Positions 1-5,776 of a stretch of DNA of 7,366 nt are shown in pieces; the first letter of the stretch is position 1, and the number at the start of each line of letters is the position of its first letter. A program made the translations under genes and the position numbers. This DNA comes from Euryarchaeota archaeon UBA53 (GTDB taxonomy: Archaea; Thermoplasmatota; Poseidoniia; Poseidoniales; Poseidoniaceae). The notes under the pieces were generated by a model that did no database searches, was not told the DNA's origin, and saw only the letters and a program-made list of their open reading frames with translations. The stretch is taken from positions 1 to 7,366 of the forward strand of contig DAZU01000021.1 in the NCBI GenBank assembly GCA_002507425.1, in the 5' to 3' direction.

Positions 1-903
1 CCGCACTAATTCTGAATTATCGTCAAATAAAGCTTCCAAACGACTAACATCAATTCGTTCCTTACCCCCCATCTGTTCAATTAGTTTCGACCTTAGTCTT
101 TGATCAATATCTTCGTTTTCAATCATTTTCCACCTTAGATTAGAGGATTTCTTGTCATGTTTTTTTCGCAGCCACCTCCCAACTAAATCGGGGCTATTCT
201 CCATAACTGAAAGAATCCTTTTATCTACTGATTTTATTTGTTCACGCATAGCTTGTGATATTGCCTTCTTGACTTTTGGATTCGAGTCTGAACTTGCTCT
301 GACAAGTATATCACCGCCGATTTCAACCGCCATTGAAGCCACTACTGAACGAAGATTCGGGTCATTCGATGAGAAAGCATCGTTCAAAATATCCTGACTC
401 AATTCTATGTTGTTTGATGAAGCATTGGATAAAGCAGCACTCCGAACAGAGGGATGTTCGTCAACAATAAGATTTGAAATTATAATTTCATCAACAGTAT
501 TCTGAGCAGCAACTAACCTTACAGAATGGTGCTCGTCATTACAAAAATCATTGTGTAATTCCTCGTGATTCTTGAGACTTTGTGCAGCGAAAGATCTTAT
601 GATATAATCCTCGTTTAAAAGCAACTCCTTTGCTATATCTGGGGCCGTAATACGTTGCAGTAATTCTCCAACTAACCGCTGATTATCAACCATCAAAGGC
701 AACAGATCTTCCGGATAGTTGGCCCATCTGCGATGAGCATCTAATGCCTTATTTTTAAACCAAATATCCTTATCTTTTAGCAGTGGAACAAAGCCCTTGA
801 GAGCCCTTGGGTTGTCGGCGTCAAATAAATGTCTTACAGCCCTTCTTCTTATTTTTACATCCTTGTGAGAAAGCCTTGCAATTTCTGATTCTAGAGCTGA
901 CAA
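1..903 (-). CDS. HEAT-repeat protein, 3'-truncated by window edge
   Basis: This frame is open from a TTG at 901-903 to base 1, giving 301 residues with no stop, so the C-terminus lies outside the window. It is predicted to be a soluble alpha-helical scaffold of the HEAT-repeat type, which normally mediates protein-protein contacts; no catalytic motif is visible. The repeats are recognisable as recurring helix pairs with the pattern D-x-x-[VI]-[RK]-x-x-[AV]-[AV]: around residues 14-24 (KDVKIRRRAV), 98-109 (NEDYIIRSFAA), 123-133 (DEHHSVRLVAA), 148-157 (DEHPSVRSAA), 180-192 (NDPNLRSVVAS) and 207-215. The C-terminal part seen here (235-300) is charged and less regular. The TTG start is chosen because a GAGGTGAT SD sits just upstream with seven bases between GAGG and TTG, because the only codons between TTG and the preceding in-frame stop are GGT, GAT and ATA, and because the first in-frame ATG would remove about 70 residues including the first repeat. 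It follows the methyltransferase-like gene by nine bases in the same frame, so they are almost certainly co-transcribed and may be partners (inference). Confidence 0.85.
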   Translation of the reverse strand, partial: MSALESEIARLSHKDVKIRRRAVRHLFDADNPRALKGFVPLLKDKDIWFKNKALDAHRRWANYPEDLLPLMVDNQRLVGELLQRITAPDIAKELLLNEDYIIRSFAAQSLKNHEELHNDFCNDEHHSVRLVAAQNTVDEIIISNLIVDEHPSVRSAALSNASSNNIELSQDILNDAFSSNDPNLRSVVASMAVEIGGDILVRASSDSNPKVKKAISQAMREQIKSVDKRILSVMENSPDLVGRWLRKKHDKKSSNLRWKMIENEDIDQRLRSKLIEQMGGKERIDVSRLEALFDDNSELVR

Positions 904-912
904 TATATCACC
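904..912 (-). promoter_or_regulatory. Shine-Dalgarno for the HEAT protein, overlapping the upstream stop
   Basis: On the minus strand GAGGTGAT spans 914-907, partly using the TGA stop of the preceding gene. The GAGG core is seven bases before the TTG at 903. This matches the 3' end of archaeal 16S rRNA (GAUCACCUCC) well, and it decides the start of a gene that has no nearby ATG. The overlap of stop and SD suggests translational coupling. Confidence 0.7.
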
Positions 913-1875
913 TCAAGGAGTAAATTCTGGATGACCACTATACTCGTCATCAGCATCACTGGAGTAATACGATGCTATTCTAGTTCCCATCAGCCCTTGA
1001 ATTAATGGCCAGAGATTTACGAACCATTCCCCTTTCTCCATCATTAGTTTAAGCATTGGATGTTCAGTAGGGTTATCTAGCTCTTCAGGCGGAGGTAAAT
1101 CATCTGGTAAAAGACGTAAATCTGCCACTAAGTCATACAGAATTTGCTTGTCATTTTCTTTTACCAAACCAGCATCCGATATCAACTCTATTATTTGTTC
1201 AATTAGTTCAGCCATCTCACTTGGAGTTGGGGTCTGAATTATTGTATCAGATATATCGATGGGACCAAAAACCACACTTCCAAGATCCGTCTCGAACAAT
1301 TCAGAATCTTGCTTTTCGATTTTCAGTAACCTTTGGGATATCCTATCTCCTATCGGAGCTATTGCAAACCCTCCTTCTTCTAATCCCATTTCAAGCCATT
1401 TTGGGATTTTGTCAATTTGCCCAGTAACTAAAACTCTGTTGAGATTGGGTAATTCTTGCTCCCCCGGATTTATAGAGATTTTACAATTTACAGTAGGAAA
1501 TCCTCTAAGATTACTAGAAACAAAAGAAATCACTTCTGAAGAAGGATCAATCACAGTAACTTTACCATGCTCACCGATTATATGAGCGATTAATGCGCTA
1601 ATGTATCCACCCTTTGCACCATAGACAACTACATTTTGTCCTTCTTTTAATTCGAGATTATGTAGGAGCGTTACAATCATGTGGGGAGCAGATATATTCT
1701 TTATACCACCATTTGAGGTTTCTAGGAACACGACTGGCCTATCATAATAAAATCCAGAACAATCGTTTTCAGTAAAATCTTCGATGTCGACTTTCCACAT
1801 TGCTTTCTCAATAAATTCTGGAATTTCGACACCTGAATTTCTGAGACTCTTCAACAGTTTCGCCAAGTCGCTCAT
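913..1875 (-). CDS. PCMT-like (protein-L-isoaspartate methyltransferase family) protein with C-terminal extension
   Basis: A 320-residue protein whose first ~210 residues follow the protein-L-isoaspartate O-methyltransferase family. That family transfers a methyl group from S-adenosylmethionine to isoaspartyl carboxyls during repair of aged proteins in the cytosol. Family landmarks visible are ISAPHM at 61-66, the nucleotide-binding loop region VVVYGAKGGYISA at 82-94, the end of the second beta strand VTVID at 106-110, a NRVLVTGQ strand at 146-153, and GGF-APIGD at 168-177. Key positions are altered. The usual acidic residue and glycines of motif I (E/D-x-G-x-G-x-G) become Y-G-A-K-G-G. The GDG motif that usually follows the third strand reads NPGE (136-139). 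The usual D at the strand-4 start is N146. Catalysis is therefore doubtful, and it may be a non-catalytic or re-purposed relative. Residues 211-320 are an extension not typical of the family, acidic and proline-rich around 257-270 and acidic again at 305-312. An AGGGTG SD lies eight bases before the ATG. It is the first gene of a unit with the HEAT protein. Confidence 0.8.
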   Translation of the reverse strand: MSDLAKLLKSLRNSGVEIPEFIEKAMWKVDIEDFTENDCSGFYYDRPVVFLETSNGGIKNISAPHMIVTLLHNLELKEGQNVVVYGAKGGYISALIAHIIGEHGKVTVIDPSSEVISFVSSNLRGFPTVNCKISINPGEQELPNLNRVLVTGQIDKIPKWLEMGLEEGGFAIAPIGDRISQRLLKIEKQDSELFETDLGSVVFGPIDISDTIIQTPTPSEMAELIEQIIELISDAGLVKENDKQILYDLVADLRLLPDDLPPPEELDNPTEHPMLKLMMEKGEWFVNLWPLIQGLMGTRIASYYSSDADDEYSGHPEFTP

Positions 1876-2037
1876 AATTTTTACACCCTATTAATTTCCT
1901 AATCTTTATTTTTCTATTTTGTTTCAACAGAATTACTTCCAGAGTTTCCAAGATTACAGCCTTGCTCTAAAATGGTCTCACAGATTTTTTTAATATTACA
2001 TTGTTTATAAACCTGATTTGATAGTGGATTTGTTTAG
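1876..2037 (-). promoter_or_regulatory. Intergenic promoter region of the PCMT-like/HEAT unit
   Basis: This 162-base spacer between two same-strand genes contains a self-complementary TTTATAAA at 2004-2011 that fits an archaeal TATA box. With usual spacing, transcription would begin near 1980 and leave a leader of about 100 bases ending in the SD at 1884-1889. The rest is AT-rich with no open frame of note. I see no convincing stem-loop or T-run terminator for the upstream gene on the minus strand, so readthrough from it is possible. A second A/T-rich stretch near 1900-1912 could also act as a TATA element but conforms less well. Confidence 0.45.
1884..1889 (-). promoter_or_regulatory. Ribosome binding site of the PCMT-like gene
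   Basis: The minus strand reads AGGGTG here, eight bases before the ATG at 1873-1875. It supports that start and argues against a leaderless transcript for this gene. Confidence 0.55.
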
Positions 2038-2727
2038 TTATCTGCCTTGATTAGTAACTATCATCATACCCAAAATTGCTCCTGCAATAGCTCCTAAAAA
2101 TGGAAGGAGGGGTTGGCCGGGTGAAACCGAGTAAAAACCAAGAGAACCACCAACCATAAGAGGAGGGCACAACATCATCACCCGAGTGATTATAGTAGAA
2201 CGATCAATAATTACTTCAGGGACAACTGTAAGGGATTTTGTCCTTCTTTGAATGCGTGAAGTACCTACCTTTTCAACCAGAATTGGCAATACCATATCCC
2301 TGAGGTTTGGGTTATCTTTTGGAAATCTAAATGTGAGTTTAGAGTCAACAGATATATTCAGCGCTTTTTCAATTATTAAAAGAGGATTAGATGAGTTTGA
2401 CAGAGAGATAGAAGCACCCATACCCTCACCCCTAACGTGAGACAAAACTCTCCAACCTCCAACACCCTCATTAAGTGGCTCCAGACCACTTCTAAGAGAT
2501 TTTACAAACTCATCAGTTTCTGTAACACCACGCTTTCTACCCACTGCTAAGAATGGGGTCAAAACAAGTGCACACAGCAATATAGTCAGACTCCAAAGAA
2601 ATCCTGCAATTTTCAGACCCTCGCTACCCATTGCCATCGCAATAGCGACAAATAGCATGAAACCAGAATACAGACCTAGTATGATAGATGCTGAGAGTGC
2701 TCGCCTGAAGCCAACTCTCTCCTCCAT
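2038..2727 (-). CDS. Integral membrane protein of unknown family
   Basis: From the ATG at 2725-2727 this gives 229 residues. I do not recognise the family. Numbered from the longer GTG start at 2772 (244 residues), two hydrophobic helices lie at about 27-48 and 53-76. A soluble stretch of roughly 115 residues (about 80-195) follows, with several charged segments and a beta-rich look (for example SKLTFRFPKD). Two more membrane helices lie at about 197-216 and 223-240, before a short NQGR tail. The topology is therefore two hairpins around a hydrophilic domain, probably cytoplasmic because basic residues (RRAL before helix 1, GRKRG after helix 2) flank the helices. The internal ATG is preferred because it places the arginines directly before helix 1, and because a TATA-like segment around 2750-2761 then falls about 30 bases upstream. 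No SD is seen at either candidate start. The gene is divergent from the DUF2085 gene. Confidence 0.7.
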   Translation of the reverse strand: MEERVGFRRALSASIILGLYSGFMLFVAIAMAMGSEGLKIAGFLWSLTILLCALVLTPFLAVGRKRGVTETDEFVKSLRSGLEPLNEGVGGWRVLSHVRGEGMGASISLSNSSNPLLIIEKALNISVDSKLTFRFPKDNPNLRDMVLPILVEKVGTSRIQRRTKSLTVVPEVIIDRSTIITRVMMLCPPLMVGGSLGFYSVSPGQPLLPFLGAIAGAILGMMIVTNQGR

Positions 2728-2784
2728 GCATGCGCCAATTGTTGCTAGGAAAAAACATATGCCTTCACACACTAGGATTCTTTT
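2728..2784. promoter_or_regulatory. Compact divergent promoter between two membrane-protein genes
   Basis: If the minus-strand gene starts at 2727 and the plus-strand gene at 2785, this 57-base spacer holds both promoters. An A-rich run followed by the palindrome CATATG (2756-2761) lies nearly midway, about 28-30 bases from both start codons. That would suit leaderless transcription in both directions. A further ATAAAAGA on the minus strand (2779-2786) is another candidate TATA. The plus gene also has a weak AGGA at 2774-2777, seven bases before its ATG. The assignment rests on spacing only. Confidence 0.3.
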
Positions 2785-3540
2785 ATGGAACGTAACGGGT
2801 TACAAAACAGGACCCGGGAAAAAAAAATTGGACTATGGGTTGGCGGAGTTTCACTTTTTTTCCTAGTGTCGTTTTTTTTAGTTCCATTTTACTTACCAGA
2901 AAATAGCGTTCCAGAGCTATCGGGTAGAGCAAACACTTTCGATTATTTCTCTGAGGATTCATGGGGTAACACACAAACTAACAGCAATAGCGAGGTAGGT
3001 CACAATCAGAGCGAATATGGACTATTTGCTTGGAAGGATTTAGATCCTTACGCAGCATTCATTTATGGATTTGGAGACCTTAACTGCCACAATAAGGCAG
3101 AGAGGTCCTGGGAAATAAATGGAAACCAAATGCCAGTATGTGTCAGAGATGTTGGAATTTTTCTTGGATTGACTTTGGGCGGCTTTCTATTTTCAAGGAG
3201 AGGGCTAAACAGATGGACATTAAGAGATTCATTTCTATCTATACTCCCGGACAGAAGCCTAGAAAGTACTTATCAAAATAACTATAGAACGTTAGTCGTA
3301 ACTGGAATATCAGTTTTAATGGTCTTACCAATGGCGATAGATGGGTTCACACAAATGCTCACATCTTACGAATCTACTTCAACTATGAGACTTATCACTG
3401 GAACTCCGTTTGGACTCTTCATTGGAGCATTTTTATCATCCTCATTTGCGGCAAGGCCTTTATTATTTGACAAAAATCCTGGAAAAGTAGCTCTCCCATC
3501 TGGAAGTAAATTCAGTATGGTCAAAGATTCCGAAGAATAA
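2785..3540 (+). CDS. DUF2085-family integral membrane protein
   Basis: A 251-residue membrane protein that I assign to DUF2085 from its motif pair. The first is C-H at 101-102, R-S at 107-108 and P-V-C-x-R-x-x-G-I-F-L-G at 117-128. The second is I-D-G-x-T-Q at 185-190, followed by R-L-I-T-G-x-x-x-G at 202-210. The biochemical role of the family is not established. The conserved His, Cys, Arg and Asp clustered at membrane edges hint at a metal- or substrate-binding site (inference). A first membrane helix spans about 15-37. It is followed by an extracytoplasmic segment rich in Asn, Ser and acidic residues (about 40-85). Helices then come at about 122-138, 168-186 and 204-222. The usual C-A-R-C-T-G motif reads C-V-R-D-V-G, so the second cysteine is absent. 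The ATG at 2785 is the first after an in-frame stop. The gene ends one base before the stop codon of the convergent dTMP kinase gene. Confidence 0.8.
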   Translation: MERNGLQNRTREKKIGLWVGGVSLFFLVSFFLVPFYLPENSVPELSGRANTFDYFSEDSWGNTQTNSNSEVGHNQSEYGLFAWKDLDPYAAFIYGFGDLNCHNKAERSWEINGNQMPVCVRDVGIFLGLTLGGFLFSRRGLNRWTLRDSFLSILPDRSLESTYQNNYRTLVVTGISVLMVLPMAIDGFTQMLTSYESTSTMRLITGTPFGLFIGAFLSSSFAARPLLFDKNPGKVALPSGSKFSMVKDSEE

Positions 3541-4893
3541 TCATTTTGGGGGATCCGTTGACCACCATATTACTAGCTCTTGCTCATTTTTGGGCACTGG
3601 ACATTCTGCATGACCACTAGAAATAAGGCTTAGTCTATTGATTGTGTTCTTCACTGCTATGCGTGTCTGGGAAGGAATTTTACTCTGCCCTTGAGGATTT
3701 AGGATATCTTCTAAAGCCGACTTCCAGTCTAAGTTTGGATTTAGTCTTCTCCATCTTGCTAAAGCAGTCCTAAGCGGCCACATTGCTAAGCATAAACGAC
3801 CATATCCTAAGCGGCTTTTTCTTAATTTGAACATCTGAGCCTCTGCAAAGGGAATATGACTTTGTTGCCTATGTATCCACCTCTCTTGCTCGAGCCATTT
3901 TACCAATCTTTGAGTGTGCCTTTTAGTGACTGCTCTAACCGGTCCTAACTGCTTGTGAAGCGTGGGAACATCAGTGGTATCCGTGAGAGATAATGTTCCC
4001 AAAATAGCCCAAGAAGAGTGAGCAATCGGTCTGGCAGGAACGTCCGACAATTTCGCTTTTTCTTCATTCCACTCTTTCTCGGCTATTGTCATCCATTCTG
4101 CTGGAGACCTACCGTCAAGCCAGTCTTCTAGTAGGGAAAGGTGTTTACTTGGTGCACCAGGAAGTCTTGTTTGAGTTTGTACTCCCATGGTTAGTGAAGT
4201 AAGTAGGTATCTATCTACATCATCTCTATCCACATTCAAAGGATCGGGTCTTTTATTGAAAAAATTTCCAAGAACTTGGGACAATTGTTTCTCTAATTCG
4301 TCGAGACCTCCCTCGTTAAGAACTGGCCCCATAACAATAGATTTGTTAAATGGAGGAGGTGTCTTAATCTTTCCAGATAAAATTCCTTCAAATCCAGAGC
4401 GTATCGTCGTTTGTATCTCTGTGGTCTCGAAATATTCATGCTTTTCTCCAGCCATACGAAGAGTACCCGAGCTGATTCTTTTCATTGCCTTTTTTGGATC
4501 GCAATCAACCCAAATTACCAGGTCTGGGATCATAGCAGCAGCATTCATCTTAGCCACTTGATCTAACCCTAAGTCTCCAACTACTCCTTGATAGACTAGA
4601 CTAGAGTGAATATTCCTATCTGATATGACTAAGTCTCCTTTCTGCAATCTTGGACGAATCCATGTATGAGAATGGTCCACTCTGTCTGCGGCAAAAAGAC
4701 CCGCTTCCTCCAGAGGTGTATTATTTCCAACACTTACGGATTTTAAAGCTAATTTTCCTAGCTCACTATGCCTCCTTGGTTCATGAGTGACATGAACATT
4801 CTTGAATGGCAACTTGTTTGCTAGAGATGCTAAGATTCTAACTGCTTCTCCTTTACCGGATCCATCTCCGCCTTCGACGGTAATGAGGTACAT
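3541..4893 (-). CDS. tmk: Thymidylate kinase fused to an uncharacterised C-terminal domain
   Basis: The first ~210 of 450 residues are a dTMP kinase, which uses ATP to phosphorylate dTMP to dTDP in the cytosol on the way to dTTP. Landmarks in order are the P-loop EGGDGSGKG at 7-15, the HEPR segment at 37-40 that matches the TREPGG region, LFAADR at 66-71, VISDRNIHSSLVYQG at 89-103 matching the DR(Y/F) and SSxAYQG motifs, PDLVIWVDCDPKKAMKRI at 123-140, and a lid with R146 and K151 followed by EYFE at 153-156. Oddities: the Ser/Thr after the P-loop lysine is Gly15 and the next residue is Glu16, and the DRY tyrosine is Asn94. Usual dTMP kinases have about 200-215 residues, so some 235 extra residues (216-450) need explaining. 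That part is basic and tryptophan-rich. Residues about 290-360 look like a winged-helix fold, with VTKRHTQRLVKWLEQERWI as a possible recognition helix (inference). The start is fixed by the P-loop position and by a GAGGTG SD inside the end of the preceding gene. Two bases separate it from that gene's stop. Confidence 0.9.
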   Translation of the reverse strand: MYLITVEGGDGSGKGEAVRILASLANKLPFKNVHVTHEPRRHSELGKLALKSVSVGNNTPLEEAGLFAADRVDHSHTWIRPRLQKGDLVISDRNIHSSLVYQGVVGDLGLDQVAKMNAAAMIPDLVIWVDCDPKKAMKRISSGTLRMAGEKHEYFETTEIQTTIRSGFEGILSGKIKTPPPFNKSIVMGPVLNEGGLDELEKQLSQVLGNFFNKRPDPLNVDRDDVDRYLLTSLTMGVQTQTRLPGAPSKHLSLLEDWLDGRSPAEWMTIAEKEWNEEKAKLSDVPARPIAHSSWAILGTLSLTDTTDVPTLHKQLGPVRAVTKRHTQRLVKWLEQERWIHRQQSHIPFAEAQMFKLRKSRLGYGRLCLAMWPLRTALARWRRLNPNLDWKSALEDILNPQGQSKIPSQTRIAVKNTINRLSLISSGHAECPVPKNEQELVIWWSTDPPK

Positions 4894-4895
4894 TT

Positions 4896-5759
4896 TTACA
4901 ACACCTCAGGATTTATTTGGTCGGCAAAATCTTCTTTGTCGATTACCAAGAATATCATTCCTATCAAGATTAATGCAGGACCAAAAATGATTAAACCGCG
5001 AGAAAATAATGCAACCCAACACAAAATCTGAGTTCTTCTGTATTTTTTCTTTCTGCGGATTTCAAACGCTGCATGAACGCCCACCAAAGCACATGCAATT
5101 GTGAATAGTCCTTGGAAAGTTGAAAGCGCTACCGCGTTTTCTAGCGACCATCCGGATGTTTGGGACCTTTCATCAATCGGAGTTGGATTGCTTTGATTAC
5201 CTTCATGCATAGTTATGGGAGAAAGCCCAGTTCGTTCTGGCGTAAAAATCACAATAACTTCGTTGTAACCAATTTTATTGATTTCTAATTTGTAATCTTT
5301 CACGTTTACTGACTCAATAATGAATCTACCGTTTTCTTCTGTATTTGTCTCGTCCTTATTCCCAGATTCTAAATCAATCAAAACAATTGTAACATTAGAA
5401 ATTCCATACCCATCTATGTCTAGAACCTGCCCATGAACATCTAAATCCTGGGTTTCACTAAAAAGTGATGAATTCAATAATTCGCCAGGATTTCCTTGTA
5501 GTATCAATATACCAGATAATATTCCCATCACAGACCCTATCATTACTAAGACCGATGCGATTCTTCTCCTCCTCTCTCCGTCTGATAGTACACTAATTTC
5601 AAATTCATGAGCTTCTTCAATCTCATTATTTGCGACTTTGACAACAATTTCGTTCTCTGATTTTTTTTCTCTTCGCCTCGAAGCAATTCGGGAATCAATA
5701 AGTTTTGATTGTACCCTATGACGCAGAGCAGAGAGTCTGTTCTTTCTTTCATCGCTGAT
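4896..5759 (-). CDS. Membrane protein with carboxypeptidase-regulatory-like domain, probable ATC start
   Basis: From the first ATG (5541-5543) only 215 residues would be made, with no SD and a 230-base gap behind the peptidase gene. The same frame is open upstream back to an in-frame TGA ahead of 5780, with no ATG, GTG or TTG. Read from an ATC at 5757-5759 the product has 287 residues. It begins SDERKNRLSALRHR after the initiator, is strongly charged, and runs through GERRRRIASVLV at 61-72 directly into the hydrophobic stretch that follows. GGAGG at 5767-5771 is seven bases before this ATC. Layout: cytoplasmic basic and acidic segment 1-66, membrane helix about 67-89, an extracytoplasmic beta-sandwich of the carboxypeptidase-regulatory-like type at about 108-184 (VHGQV then GYGISNVTIVLI, NGRFIIESV and YKLEINKIGY), helix about 208-233, a basic loop RRKKKYRR at 235-242 and helix about 246-273. 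Such domains are usually binding or structural modules, not enzymes. The gene sits between the surface peptidase and tmk with gaps of 17 and 2 bases. Start codon uncertain; ATT at 5760-5762 is an alternative. Confidence 0.72.
   Translation of the reverse strand: MSDERKNRLSALRHRVQSKLIDSRIASRRREKKSENEIVVKVANNEIEEAHEFEISVLSDGERRRRIASVLVMIGSVMGILSGILILQGNPGELLNSSLFSETQDLDVHGQVLDIDGYGISNVTIVLIDLESGNKDETNTEENGRFIIESVNVKDYKLEINKIGYNEVIVIFTPERTGLSPITMHEGNQSNPTPIDERSQTSGWSLENAVALSTFQGLFTIACALVGVHAAFEIRRKKKYRRTQILCWVALFSRGLIIFGPALILIGMIFLVIDKEDFADQINPEVL
4902..4907 (-). promoter_or_regulatory. Ribosome binding site of tmk inside the upstream gene
   Basis: The minus strand reads GAGGTG near 4902-4907, within the last codons of the preceding membrane-protein gene and about eight bases before the ATG at 4891-4893. 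It confirms the short N-terminus that begins six residues before the P-loop, and suggests translational coupling between the two genes. Confidence 0.6.
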
Positions 5760-5766
5760 AATAGAC

Positions 5767-5771
5767 CCTCC
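5767..5771 (-). promoter_or_regulatory. Strong Shine-Dalgarno pointing to a non-ATG start
   Basis: The minus strand has GGAGG here (CGGAGGGT over 5765-5772), lying in the 17-base gap after the stop of the M28 peptidase gene. Seven bases separate it from ATC at 5757-5759, four from ATT at 5760-5762, and 14 from an out-of-frame ATG at 5750-5752. Optimal spacing favours the ATC. Confidence 0.6.
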
Positions 5772-5776
5772 GATTG

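Noticed and set aside
152..397. Plus-strand open frame opposite the HEAT gene
   Set aside because: Antisense shadow of a frame with clear HEAT repeats; no SD and no recognisable domain.
2728..2772. GTG at 2770-2772 as the start of the minus-strand membrane protein (15 residues longer)
   Set aside because: No SD, only 12 bases from the divergent ATG, and it adds a short cysteine-containing stretch before the arginines that precede the first helix. Not excluded, but less likely than the ATG at 2727.
4187..4561. 124-residue plus-strand frame opposite tmk
   Set aside because: It lies wholly opposite the conserved kinase domain and has no recognisable features.
5661..5668. Run of eight A on the minus strand as a possible frameshift site joining the 68-residue frame to the membrane protein
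   Set aside because: The membrane-protein frame is already open and protein-like upstream of this run as far as the SD, so no frameshift is needed. A non-ATG start explains the data more simply, though a frameshift is not formally excluded.
5546..5752. 68-residue minus-strand frame beginning at an ATG between the M28 and membrane-protein genes
   Set aside because: Its spacing from the GGAGG is too long (14 bases) and its product is unremarkable. The other frame gives a coherent charged segment running straight into the membrane helix of the next gene, so this frame is a shadow.
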